Source: Dromaius novaehollandiae
Taxonomy: Eukaryota > Chordata > Aves > Casuariiformes > Dromaiidae
DNA: 64,000 nucleotides
Direction of reading: 5' to 3'
Assembly: GCF_036370855.1 (NCBI RefSeq)
Contig: NC_088130.1
Span: forward strand, 69,230,941-69,294,940
Position numbers and translations under genes: made by a program. Below the pieces are notes generated by a model. That model worked only from the letters and a program-made list of their open reading frames with translations. It was not told the DNA's origin and searched no databases. Shown here piece by piece: positions 1-9,330 of the stretch; position 1 is the stretch's first letter; each line of letters starts with the position of its first letter.

Positions 1-3000
1 ACTCTTTGTAAGATGCATTAGGTGACACCTCATAGTGAGAAGAAGTGACAGACCTGGCAGCATGTGCACAGGACGCTTTGCTCTGTAAAATGGTTTCTCT
101 GTACGTGGTCGGAGAAGTCATAAAGTCACGAAGTCCCGCGTTCACGAGGAGGGAGACGCTGGGGTTTGGGAGAGCAGGGCGCCGAGTGTTGCTGGGAAGA
201 AAAACAGACAGGTAGGAAGAGAGAGAACTGCTATGTAGCCGGGTTTGACTTACTCCAATTTTCTAATTATGTTTAAAAGGCACTTAAGTAAGTGTGATGA
301 AATTATGTGTTCTGATCTACTGCATAGTTGGATGAATTCATAAAAGTGTATAAAATATTCCTTGTAACAAATGAAAGGGGAGTGGTAATTCTGGAGAACA
401 AAATTACATGAGAAGGAGGTAATTGCACATAATCTTACAGTGTATAATAGTACATTAAACATGGTTATTGGGATGTAAAAGTCGGGAAAAGAAATGTTCA
501 AGTTTTGAACAGGTCTCTTGAGGTAGAAGGAACCAGATCCTGGAAAAAGCAGTAATGCGTTACAGGGAAAAACTCTGCAAACTCCTCCCTTGCATAGTCT
601 GTTTAGCGTTGCACAGCATCGGGGAGGTTAGAGGAGGAAAAGCCTACTTGTTTGTACAGGGTGAGACGTACAAAGGAATTAGCACATGATGGAAACCACC
701 ACTGCCGACCTGGCCTGGAGCAGGCTCCGTAGGGCCGAGCTGAGTGCCTGAAATCAGAGTAGCAGCTTTATCCAGCTAAAGCTTTTCATCGGGTGGACAG
801 GAATGGAAATCTCCATCCCAGTGTGTGTTTTTAACCCCTCGCCTTCAACATCAAGCTTGCTCTTTTGCCTCTTCAGGCCATGAATCCCCATTTTTTTCCA
901 GCACAGGGGAAGGGATGAGGAAGGTAGCAGACTTTATTGAGGAAAATGGATGTGCAAAAAGGCTGCCAGTAAAGAGCCTAAAAGTAAACACAGGGGTGTT
1001 GTTTAATCTTCATAGTGGCATCTACTGTGGTTTTTAGGACCTGGGTCTGATTTGAAGGCCCTCCCCAAAGCTTGTCTCTTAGACCCGAAGCAAAACAGCA
1101 AGACTTTTCCATAACCTAAGGGAAGAGGGAACCTCCTCCAGCCCTGGGAGTTGCCTTCTGCAGTGCTGGTCCTTGCTGGGCTCCTCCATCTCCCGCTGAT
1201 TTCATTCCCAGTGCAGTGCAGCTGCCAGCCGCAGCGCAGAGCCTGGGGTAGGCACCAAGAGCAGTATCCCCCACCTGTCCTTCCTACCACCGTCCCCCTC
1301 ACTTCACTGCAAATCACCTGGTTGTCTCTCTCTTTCCCCTGCATGTGCTGTCCCTTCTTTCCCAAGAGCGTGATTTGCAAATCAAAGGGATTAACAACTA
1401 ATAGGTAATGCCGGATGCTCCTTTTTGAAAGAATCAAGAAGGCAGATACGCTTCAGAGAAATTGCCAGGGCAGCTGAGCAACTCAGGGAGTTGTATCCCG
1501 TCTCTTAATGCCAGGATGCAGCGACTGGCTGGGCACTCGTTTGACCCAAGACCTAGATTTGGCTTTACGGGTATCTATATCTCCTTACTTCCTGAAAGAT
1601 CAGAGATGCTCATTTCCATTGATGTGGAGTCTCTTTTTGTTTTAAGGCACACACCAGCCTTTTATCCCTCAGGATCTGCACTGCGATTGAAAGCAGAAAT
1701 GAGTTTGGTGGTGAAAACCTGCTCACCCATTTGTGAAGCTCATAAACCCCAGCGCACAGTGCGGCACAATTGGCAGTCTGTTCCCAAAGAAGCTCAAGGC
1801 GAAAATAAGAGAGATCACATGTCAGAAGAAAGCACAGTGCTTGCCTATTTTCTGCTTGCTGCACATCAGTTCTATTAGTTCTCCACTAACTTTTACTCAG
1901 AAGTTGAAAAAAGTACACAATTGCCATATAAGTCTGCTGGACAGCTTTAGAGAGAATGGCTGGTTCTAATATTCTGTCTTTCCCTAATGTTTACTTTCAT
2001 TTGCAATTCAGTCTGACATATTAGGTTTCCACTACTACAACACATGCAAAATTAAAATAGTAAACCAAGATACTGAACTTGCGAACTTCAATGCAAAAAC
2101 TCTCAGTAATACCTTGAAATAGCTGAGCTGTAATGTAGTGGTTGTATCAACAGTTACATGTACTTTTAGCCTTAGGATGACCAGTCCAAATTTCATATTT
2201 CTTTGTTATAAATTAGAAAATTTGCCTGCCTAGCCCTGGCTGCATTCTGGTCTTCAGGCTTCACATATTCCCCTAAAGCTGTGTACTTGCTTACAGGTTC
2301 AGGGCAGCTTGTGGTATCCTTGTTCGTGCAGAATTGTGCCCTCAGATGTCTCCCTAGCTTTGAAGTCAATAGTGCTGTTCCTTAGGGAAAGTTCTGCTCC
2401 CCAGAAGACCAGCAGAACCTGAGATGAACTCCTGCCTCATGTTTCTGCATGTTGTAAGAAAGATCACCACTATATATTACTCTGTGTGTTTAAATAGAAA
2501 GGCTCTTGGCCATATATTGGGAGAAGACTTGGTTCTGTTTAAAATGGAGTACTGTGCTTGCTATTTCCCCTAAATACAAGCCTGTTTTTAGAGTTGGGCT
2601 TTTTTTTTGTATTTGCAAAATTAGGTTTGCAGTATGAAAAACATGTCTGTCACATAAGCACGCACTCAAGGAAAGACTGATTTTGGAAGGGCAGTTTTTA
2701 GAAACAGGTTATGAAAAGCCACTTGGAGCTCACACGGAGAACAATATTGTTTTGTGGCCTTTTGGAATTACAGAATAGCATGTTGGAGCATGTTGGGAGA
2801 GTGGAAGTAAGGAAAACCATCTACAACTCCAAGTGCCCACTGCAGGCAGTCCTTTCCTTTCCATGGTGGCTGCTCTCTTTTAACCTTCATGCCATTGAAC
2901 CAAATGCAACGTTTCATGCAGTTATCTCACAGTGCTGAATATTTATTAAAAACAGAAGGTGGAGCAAGCAGAAAATAGACAGGCTGTTCACTGAAAAATC

Positions 3001-5639
3001 CTTTTCTGCATCTGAGGGAGTTCAGTGCTCGGAGGTGTCTGACCACCTGTAAGAAACGAGTCATTGTGAAAGCTGTGTTGAATACTTAGACTGTAATTTT
3101 TGTGTACATACAGAAATAGTGATGGTGTTACTGAGAACAGAGAGAATGTAGGTCACAGAAGAAGTGGGAAAAGAAGAAACCAAAATACGAGCAAAACCAG
3201 GGAAAACAGCAGACGCAAGCTGCAGACAAAGAGCAAGTGCCAGAAGCAAACACCATCTGCAAACAATGAAGAGAAGGTGGTTCCAGCATGGAAATCATCT
3301 GACTGATTCTGGATATGACCTTTAGAGGGAGATGAATTGCCCCCTAAAATGTCTTCAACTCTGCACCTAGATTAGGTTTTGACATATAAGTATCTGAACA
3401 TCAGTAGATGTTCAATTAGATGAATCCCACACAAAATGACTCCAAAATCACTATGTTTTTCCATAGTATCAGCAAGGATTGAATGCTCTTCATTATGCTA
3501 GTTTAAATCAAAGTAATTCCAGCTACTAGTTATCTTGCTATTAATGGAAAATCTATGAAGGGACTCCATCTCCTTCTGCTCTTGAAATAATTTTCTAAAG
3601 TTTTCCTTAGATTCTGTATTATTTAGGTTTTCACAGCCTAATTCAGAGTGGTTTAAAAGAAACTGTTGTAGACCTCCAAAACCACACATCTTCAAGCCAT
3701 GCACAGCAACAGATTAAAACATAACATATGTCCCAGAAATCTGAAGTTTCTCCTTTATTTCTGTAGATAAGAAACCTGAAGACTGACCTATGCAATTTCT
3801 AGAGTGAAAACCCCCCATACTGAGGCCTCTAGGTAGGTAACGAAGGCATTTCCAGGAAGGCTCCTGCTTCCAGAATCAGAGAATGAACTTTCTAGTTTCT
3901 TTCTGGAAGAAACCAGCAGCCAGAAAGTTACTGAAATGCATGCGGCAGCTCTGTATGTTCCACTCGCAGGAAAGCTGGGTGGACGGTGGCCAAACAAGCT
4001 CTACTAGGCTGCGGTTCCTCTGCCGCTGTGCAGACCACAGTTCGACCTGAGGCATGACACGCTCTAATTAAGACAAAGCAACGACTGCAGGCAGAGCATA
4101 CTGGTTTGCTGGCTATTTTGAATTATTCTTGCATAAAGTTATCTGAATTGGAAAGTCAGAATCCCAGAAGAAAAACATCCGATGCCGTTCACATAGAGAT
4201 AGGCCGGAGCTGCAGAATTCAGCCTGGGATTTGAATCCAGTTTTCCCGGAGGTGCCAAGACACTTTATGTAACATTGGAGATGTTGATTCTCCCTCATCA
4301 AAAATTCATGCTCAGTTGAAGAAACAACCAGCACCGCTGCAGTGGCTCCCTGTGCCCTTTCTCTGCAGGAGAGGACTCCCCTGCCCGCTGCCTCTGGGCA
4401 GTGAGTAACCTTCACCGTGCCTCCACGTGCAAGCGTGTCCAGTGAGCGACGACACCACGGCACACGGCTGTGATCTGGGACAGCTCAGCGAACACATCCG
4501 ATGGTGCCTGCCCAAGGTCAGAACCAGACTTGCAGGCACACAGTGCTTGTGAACGGGACCAGACTGTCAGGAAGCAGCCTGGGAACTCCTAAACATGTCC
4601 TTACCCCTTTAGACCCAGCGGGGACCGCACTTACTGCCTGATGCCAACTGGAAGTGCTCAGTCCTTTTAACATTTCAGCTTAGATTTTGGATTTTCTGGG
4701 TTACGTTGTGTGCATTCAGTGTGCTATCTGGGCTGCCACTCAGCTACCCCCTAACTTTTAACGTAGTCCTTTCAGCTGCTTTGAACCCAGGATCCACAGC
4801 CCCTGGTATCTCTTACTTCCAAGGCTCTGGTGCAGATCCTCAGCTGCAGTAAGTCTTTACAGCTCTGGTGACCTCAGGGCTAACTTGTATGATCTGAGCA
4901 TATGGTCTTGTTTTTGCTTTCTGATTCTTTTCTCTTCAGATAATTCTGTTCTCAAGCGCTCATCACAAAATTATATGTTTGGGATAGTCCCGTCTTCCTC
5001 ATTCAGCATAATTCTCTGTCCTGGGAGAATTGTACGTGTGGTTTTCTTTAATCTGAGAATTTGCACAGGGCTGTTGAATAGCTGTGAAAACAAAACCACA
5101 GTGGTTTGAGAAGATGTTTAGAGGGAGCTGAGAATGTCCCACTGGAAGAGAAGGAGAAGAGCTGTGGTTAGGTTGTGGGAACCAAAATGGTGCTGCCAAA
5201 GTGTGTAGCGGTAAAGTAGAAGGAGAACAGAAGAAAGGAAAGGAAAGAAGCAAAAATACCGGACGCAGAGATTATCACTGTCAGCAAGCTGGGCAGAGGT
5301 GTGATGAATCTCAGACTGGCTGGCACAGAGCAGTCCAGGTCCGGGGTAGGTTTCTTCTCTTCTAGAAGAGGGTGACTGCACCCGACTGCCCACTGGGAAT
5401 GGTCTCCGACCCAGGCTCATCTCTGAACCATGCCTGGGAATTGCTTGGGAGGGGGCTGGTGGTCAGCCCCACGGCAAGGATTTCTCTAACAACTTAAGAA
5501 AACAGCTGATCACTCCCCCAGGACTGAGTGCGTTCCCTTGAACTGGCTGATGTGCTTCCACATGTCCAGCTTTCTGCCTACCACACCTTCCGATGGCCAA
5601 TTGCAACCTGATCTATTTGAGGATTAGGACTCTTAGCCA
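1..5639. other. 5' flank of DCC, no gene supported
   Basis: Ordinary mixed-composition DNA. The longest open frames (up to about 144 codons, on the minus strand at 1003-1437) show no recognised family, no codon-like pattern and no signals of an exon set. 3112-3300 is unusually purine-rich on the + strand. There are GC-richer patches at about 1130-1330, 4330-4500 and 5590-5640, the last leading into the promoter island. In mammals the region upstream of DCC is a large gene desert, which agrees with an empty flank. Confidence 0.6.
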
Positions 5640-6031
5640 CAGCTCCCACAGCCTTTGTGGCAGTCCGTGGCTGGGTGGGGGGGAACAGCACTGCAAGCTA
5701 GAGCATCACCTGCGCAAAGGGAGCCGCTGCAGCCCTGGGGGTCCCACCAGCATGTCAGAAAAACCCCGAGCAGCGGCCCTGCGGCCACGGGGTGTGCTGG
5801 GGCCCGGGGGGCCTGCTGGCCGGGCGGCACAGCACTCAGCAGCGTGGGAGCTGTGAAATCCCCAGCCTCTGGCATCACGGTTTTCTGTGGAAAGCTCAGC
5901 TTTCGGTTCAAAGCCTAAGCTTTCAGCTCTCAGCTTAACAAAGTCGTGGAAGAAAGTCAACCTGAAATTTCCCAAACTGAGAAAACGGGTAAGACATTTT
6001 AGAACAGAAGGGCGTGGAGTGTGGGCGAGCA

Positions 6032-6181
6032 GTGCAGGCAAGCGCAGGCAGGAGTGCAGGTAGCGCAGGCAGGAGTGTGGGCAGCGCAGGCAGGAGGGCG
6101 GGCAGCAAAGGCAGCAGGAGCGGGCAGGGGCGCAGGGGCGCGGGCAGGGGGCGGGCAGGAGGGCGGGCAGCGCGGGCAGCG
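6032..6181 (+). repeat. 21-bp GC-rich minisatellite upstream of DCC
   Basis: Four contiguous units (6032-6053, 6054-6074, 6075-6095, 6096-6116; 21-22 bp) share the frame gtg(t/c)(g/a)ggcagcgcaggcagga. They are followed by degenerate GGGCAGG-rich copies to 6181. Open frames across it on either strand (Cys/Leu/Pro-rich on the minus strand) are by-products of the repeat. Confidence 0.85.
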
Positions 6182-6240
6182 GCGGTTCCTCGCCGCGGCC
6201 CCCAGAGGGCGCCGTCGCTCCCCCGTGGGGCGCTGCTGCT

Positions 6241-6262
6241 GCGGCGGCGGCGGCGGCGGCGG
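6241..6262 (+). repeat. GCG/CGG triplet repeat in the promoter island
   Basis: A pure run of seven GCG triplets plus one base, directly after CTGCTGCT. It lies in the likely promoter or upstream leader, about 620 bases before the start codon. CGG runs of this kind can be length-polymorphic; at this length it would be in a normal, stable range. Confidence 0.9.
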
Positions 6263-6451
6263 CTGCCGAGCGCGGCGGGCTCCGTCCTGCGGCGGCCTCG
6301 CTGCCGCCGCCCGCGCCCCCCCCGCCCGCCGCGCAGCGCCGGCCCCGGCCCCGCGGCGCCCCCGGCCCGGCGCCCGCCCGCCCCCTCCCTCCCTCCCCCC
6401 CCGGCCGCCCGCCCGCTGCCGCCGCCGGTAACAAGTGAGAGCGGCGCAGCG

Positions 6452-6465
6452 CCCCCCCCCCCCCC
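6452..6465 (+). repeat. C14 homopolymer in the promoter island
   Basis: Fourteen consecutive C, followed by gccgcgcc. On the minus strand this is a G14 run able to enter a G-quadruplex. Such runs commonly cause sequencing drop-out or length error, so the exact count is uncertain. Confidence 0.85.
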
Positions 6466-6540
6466 GCCGCGCCTTTCAAACGCATCTGTCGGGAAGGAGG
6501 AAAAGCCACCAGGTTTCCCTTTTGTATCCGGCTTTTCTGC

Positions 6541-6600
6541 GGGGTTTTTTCCCCCGCTTTCTCTTTTTTTTTTTTCCCCCTGGTTTTTATTTTTTCCGCT
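6541..6600 (+). promoter_or_regulatory. Pyrimidine-rich tract near the likely transcription start
   Basis: Alternating T and C runs (T6, C5, a T12 run, C5, then T-rich) fill this interval just before the first upstream AUG at 6617. It could lie in the leader or at the start site, or act as a nucleosome-poor core promoter segment. No direct mark of the start site is visible. Confidence 0.35.
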
Positions 6601-6616
6601 TCGCGCGGCGCTGGGA

Positions 6617-6640
6617 ATGGAGCGACCTCGGCTCTCTTGA
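6617..6640 (+). promoter_or_regulatory. Upstream ORF 1 in the 5' leader (7 codons)
   Basis: ATG at 6617 has G at -3 and G at +4, so it is a strong initiation context. It encodes seven residues (MERPRLS) and stops at TGA 6638-6640. It is out of frame with the main start at 6883. If transcription begins upstream of 6617, this is the first AUG a scanning ribosome meets and would reduce initiation downstream. Its TGA shares its last base with the next ATG. Existence as a translated uORF is inferred; the string itself is plain. Confidence 0.45.
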
Positions 6641-6744
6641 TGCGCGCTGGACGGCGGTTCTGGCAGGATTTTCCTATGTGCGCTTCTCCAGCGGTGGGAG
6701 GACCCTTCCCCATCCTCGCCCGTTTGCTCGAGTTAGTTTCCTGA
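6640..6744 (+). promoter_or_regulatory. Upstream ORF 2 in the 5' leader (34 codons)
   Basis: ATG at 6640-6642 overlaps the stop of uORF 1 in the form TGATG, an arrangement known to favour termination-reinitiation. The frame runs 34 codons to TGA at 6742-6744 and contains a second in-frame ATG at 6676. Context at 6640 is weak (T at -3, C at +4). It is in the same frame as the receptor start at 6883 but closed by its stop. No similarity of the peptide was recognised. Confidence 0.4.
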
Positions 6745-6776
6745 CACGCTCGGGAGCTCGGAGGCTCCCGCACTGC

Positions 6777-6782
6777 ATGTAA
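6777..6782 (+). promoter_or_regulatory. Start-stop element (ATG-TAA) in the 5' leader
   Basis: ATG at 6777-6779 is followed at once by TAA at 6780-6782, 100 bases before the receptor start codon, in the third frame relative to uORF 1 and the main ORF. Minimal AUG-stop elements are known to hold ribosomes and repress the downstream frame. Context is poor (T at -3), so leaky scanning past it is likely. Its effect here is inferred only. Confidence 0.4.
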
Positions 6783-6882
6783 CTTTTCCCCCCTCCGCCC
6801 ATCCCCGTGGGCAGCGCGGCGAGGCGGCAGAGGGGCCGTGCGGGCGCCGGGCTGCTGCTCCCGCCGGGGCCCCGGGTGAAAT

Positions 6883-6973
6883 ATGGAGCGGAGCCTCGGA
6901 GGCGCCCGGGGGCCGAAGCCGGCGGCTCTGCTCCTGGCGCTGGCGCTGCTCGGCCCGCAGCTCCGCGCCGCCG
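6883..6973 (+). CDS. DCC: DCC netrin receptor, coding exon 1 (signal peptide)
   Basis: First coding exon of what I take to be DCC, a single-pass membrane receptor of the immunoglobulin/fibronectin III class that binds netrin and steers growing axons. Seen: ATG at 6883 with A at -3 and G at +4, then 30 complete codons and the first base of a split glycine codon, followed by gtaagt at 6974 (phase 1 donor). The peptide has a short basic start (Arg3, Arg9, Lys12), an Ala/Leu hydrophobic core at about residues 13-23, and a small-residue end (Ala-Ala-Gly, 29-31) fitting signal peptidase cleavage. Known, from memory: human DCC also opens with 31 residues before its first Ig region. The two align without gaps, sharing M1, E2, S4, L5, P11, K12, A14, L17, L22, L27 and G31. 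Many differences are changes to Ala/Gly/Leu, as expected in GC-rich DNA. The rest of the protein lies outside the window. Another secreted or membrane protein cannot be fully excluded from 31 residues. Confidence 0.72.
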
Positions 6974-6979
6974 GTAAGT
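6974..6979 (+). other. DCC: Splice donor of exon 1
   Basis: The sequence gtaagt directly follows an exon end in ccg and matches the vertebrate 5' splice consensus at all six intron positions. It breaks a glycine codon after its first base (phase 1). G-triplet runs, often linked to splicing of GC-rich first introns, follow within 100 bases (about 7005-7050). Confidence 0.8.
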
Positions 6980-9330
6980 GCTGCGCGCTGCGGAGCGGCG
7001 TTTGCGCGGGGCCCGGGGCTCCTCGCGGGGCTGGGGAGGCAGCCGGGGCTACAGCAGCCTGCGCAGCCTGGGGAAAGAGGGCGAGCGCCGAAAAGCGAGA
7101 AATCGGTGAAAAATAAAGGCGAGCTGTGGAGGGAGGTGGTGTAATACCTGTGTGCGTGTGTAGCGGCGGCGGGGGGGCTTAGTTCGGCTCCTCTTTTGCA
7201 CCTGATCGCGCCGCAATTGGATCTATTCGCCTGTAGCTTTTCGGGTCTGTGTGCTGAAATCGAGGAGTGGGGGGGAGGCGTCGTTCGGCGGGTAAAGGGA
7301 TAAAAGCCGAAGATGAGTTAGCAAGCCAGAAAATGCGGCTGTCCGCAAGGCATCGTCCAACTCTCTTGGATTGCAATTCTTGGGGATTGCACCTCTCCCT
7401 GCACTTGGCAGGCACATTTCCTAATTAAAAATGGCAAAGCCAGTTGTGTCTGGAACTGGGGTAGGGAAGGGAAAAGAGGGAGCTGACAGCGAGACGCTCT
7501 GGGGCTGCGTGTGCGGAGGGTGGAGAAGAGCTCGGAATTGAAGAGAGATCTTTTATTGCGAAAGAAAAAAGGGAAATGGGAGTGTTAGCCAAGAAGTATT
7601 AGGAACTAAGAAAGTGCAGCTTTGATTTGCAGGAGACTAGGGGTGTGCGTGCAGGGTGGAGGGAGATGCGTGCAAGGAAATATTATTCTCCGGTGGTCAT
7701 TGTATTTTCTCCAAAAATAAAGGAGGAACACTTCACTAGGAGAAACCTTGGGGAGAGAGAGCCTGAAAAATGCAAAAAAAAGACATAAACACACATTTGA
7801 GCACGCTGCCTTCACAGCAGCCACTGATGAACAATAGAAAGCAACTCCCCACCGCCACACGCACTCGACCGCTAAAGCCGATTTTTGTAATGGGGAAAGT
7901 GCTGCATGCGAAGCCTTTGCAAAAAGATCTTTGCCGTCTTGTAGCAGCACTCAGGTTATCAGCTGTATGCAAATGGCAGTGCCTCAGATTGCTGGCGGAG
8001 GTGGTGCTGCTCTTAAACAAATGGATATATCTTGTGATTGTTTTATTTGGGGGAGTTGGCGAGTGAGCTGGAAGACGCTTCTCTGCAGAAGGAGGAGGTT
8101 TATTCGGTGCGGGTGCGGGTGCCTGTGCCTGCGTGTCCCCGGCACCGTCCTCTGCGGCTCCGTGCCTGGAGGGTGGCACCGGGGCAGCCGGGGCAGGGCA
8201 GCGAGCGGGTGTCGTTTCCAGCGGAGAGGCGAGGAGATGGGAGACATGTCCGTGATTCTCCTTGGTGGAAGATGACTGACTTGCAGGCTGCTTTGCTGGC
8301 AGATGCCGAGATGGAGCAGCGTCTCCGTGCGGGTGTGCGAGTGTATGGGGAGGGGGTGACGGGAGCCGTGTGCTGTGGCAGGGGCCAAGCACGCTTGCTT
8401 TCACGGCACGGTGGGGAACGGCATTGTTTCGTGGTGCGGGGCTGAATCCGGCTGTTGTCTGGCTGTCCGGGTCCGTCGTGCCCTTCGCCCTCCGTCCGCG
8501 CTCCGTGGGTTTATCGCGCTGCTTGCCGGCGGCTGCCGTTTTTGCGTTGCGCCAAACCCCCGCCTTCGCGAGCCGCAAACGCGCGAAGTTTTCCCTGTAA
8601 CCCAGCCCCGGGGGCCAGCGCGCGTCCGTGCATCTCGCATCCCGAGGCAACCCACGAAATCAAATCAGGCAGAGCCTGCCCCTCGCGGGCGGGCTGCTCG
8701 GGGGCCGGGGCCTCCCCTCGTCCGCCTCGGAGCGGTGGTTTTCGGGGCCGCTGGGGTGGGAGCATCCCCGGGGATGGCCCCGGCGGCTGCCAGCGCCGCT
8801 AACAAAGGGCTCCCACCGCCACCGCCCAACGGGGCCGCGGCCGGAGCCCCACGCCGTGCCGTGCCGAGGCGCGCGGCCTTCCCCAAAACTTTGGGAACAA
8901 AGGCCGGCGTGGGCGGAGGAGCCAGCCCGGAGCGAGCCCTTCGCCTCCGCTTTGCCCGTGTCCGTGCGGTGCCACACGTCTGTGGGAAGAGAGAAGAAGC
9001 AAAACGCAAGCTGGGACTTTCCCTGGCTGAAGATATAAACGTGGGGGAACAGCCGATGATGGGCGATGTTTGCTCTTTTGGGAAGAGACGACGGGAAAGC
9101 GTGTTACCGCTAAAAGCGCACGTGAATCACGTAGTACCGAGTTGTTACAACGCTGTGCTCTGCGTGCGTTTCGAAGGAGCCACACAAAACTTTCCCCTTT
9201 TCTGTCTGTAGGGGGAAATTCAACCCCACCGCAGAGGTGTTTCTGGAGTGGCTTCTCTGCTCGGGGTTTCTGGTGAGCAATTCCGTGTCAGGGCACCGTG
9301 TCAGAGCCCGGCGAGGTCCGGGTGCTGTGG
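6974..9330 (+). other. DCC: Start of DCC intron 1, CpG-rich shore
   Basis: From the donor to about 9330 the DNA stays CpG-rich in patches (7000-7060, 8100-8260, 8440-9000), separated by AT-richer stretches (7540-7960). Long open frames occur on both strands at once (minus 7736-8650, plus 8375-9211), which is typical of stop-poor GC-rich DNA rather than genes. A hexamer-like GGTGCG/GTGCCT run is at 8106-8135. An ATG in optimal context lies at 8774, discussed in the findings. Confidence 0.6.

Larger units (their letters stand above)
5640..7060 (+). promoter_or_regulatory. DCC: CpG-island promoter and 5' leader of DCC
   Basis: This stretch is by far the most GC- and CpG-dense in the window, with its core at about 6110-7060. 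It covers the exon and the 900 bases upstream. It carries many GC-box-like GGGCGG/CCGCCC strings (for example around 6096-6101, 6160-6170 and 6327-6400) and no convincing TATA box at a fixed distance from the start codon, as expected of a dispersed CpG-island promoter. The transcription start cannot be placed from sequence. No ATG occurs between about 6180 and 6616, so any start in that interval would give a leader whose first AUG is the one at 6617. Confidence 0.7.

Noticed and set aside
3061..3249. Minus-strand frame starting with a signal-peptide-like hydrophobic run
   Set aside because: The first codon is TTG, not ATG; the hydrophobicity mirrors a purine-rich + strand, and no donor or second exon was seen.
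6014..6640. 208-codon + frame ending at the uORF 1 stop
   Set aside because: It has no ATG before 6617 and is an Arg/Pro/Gly low-complexity reading of the same GC repeats; only its last seven codons form a real uORF candidate.
5706..6773. 355-codon minus-strand open frame across the promoter island
   Set aside because: It is antisense to the promoter, and its Pro/Ala/Gly/Arg/Cys content comes straight from the minisatellite, GCG and poly-C runs. GC-rich DNA lacks stops.
7736..8650. 304-codon minus-strand frame
   Set aside because: It overlaps open frames on the other strand, has no recognised domain, and lies in stop-poor CpG-rich DNA.
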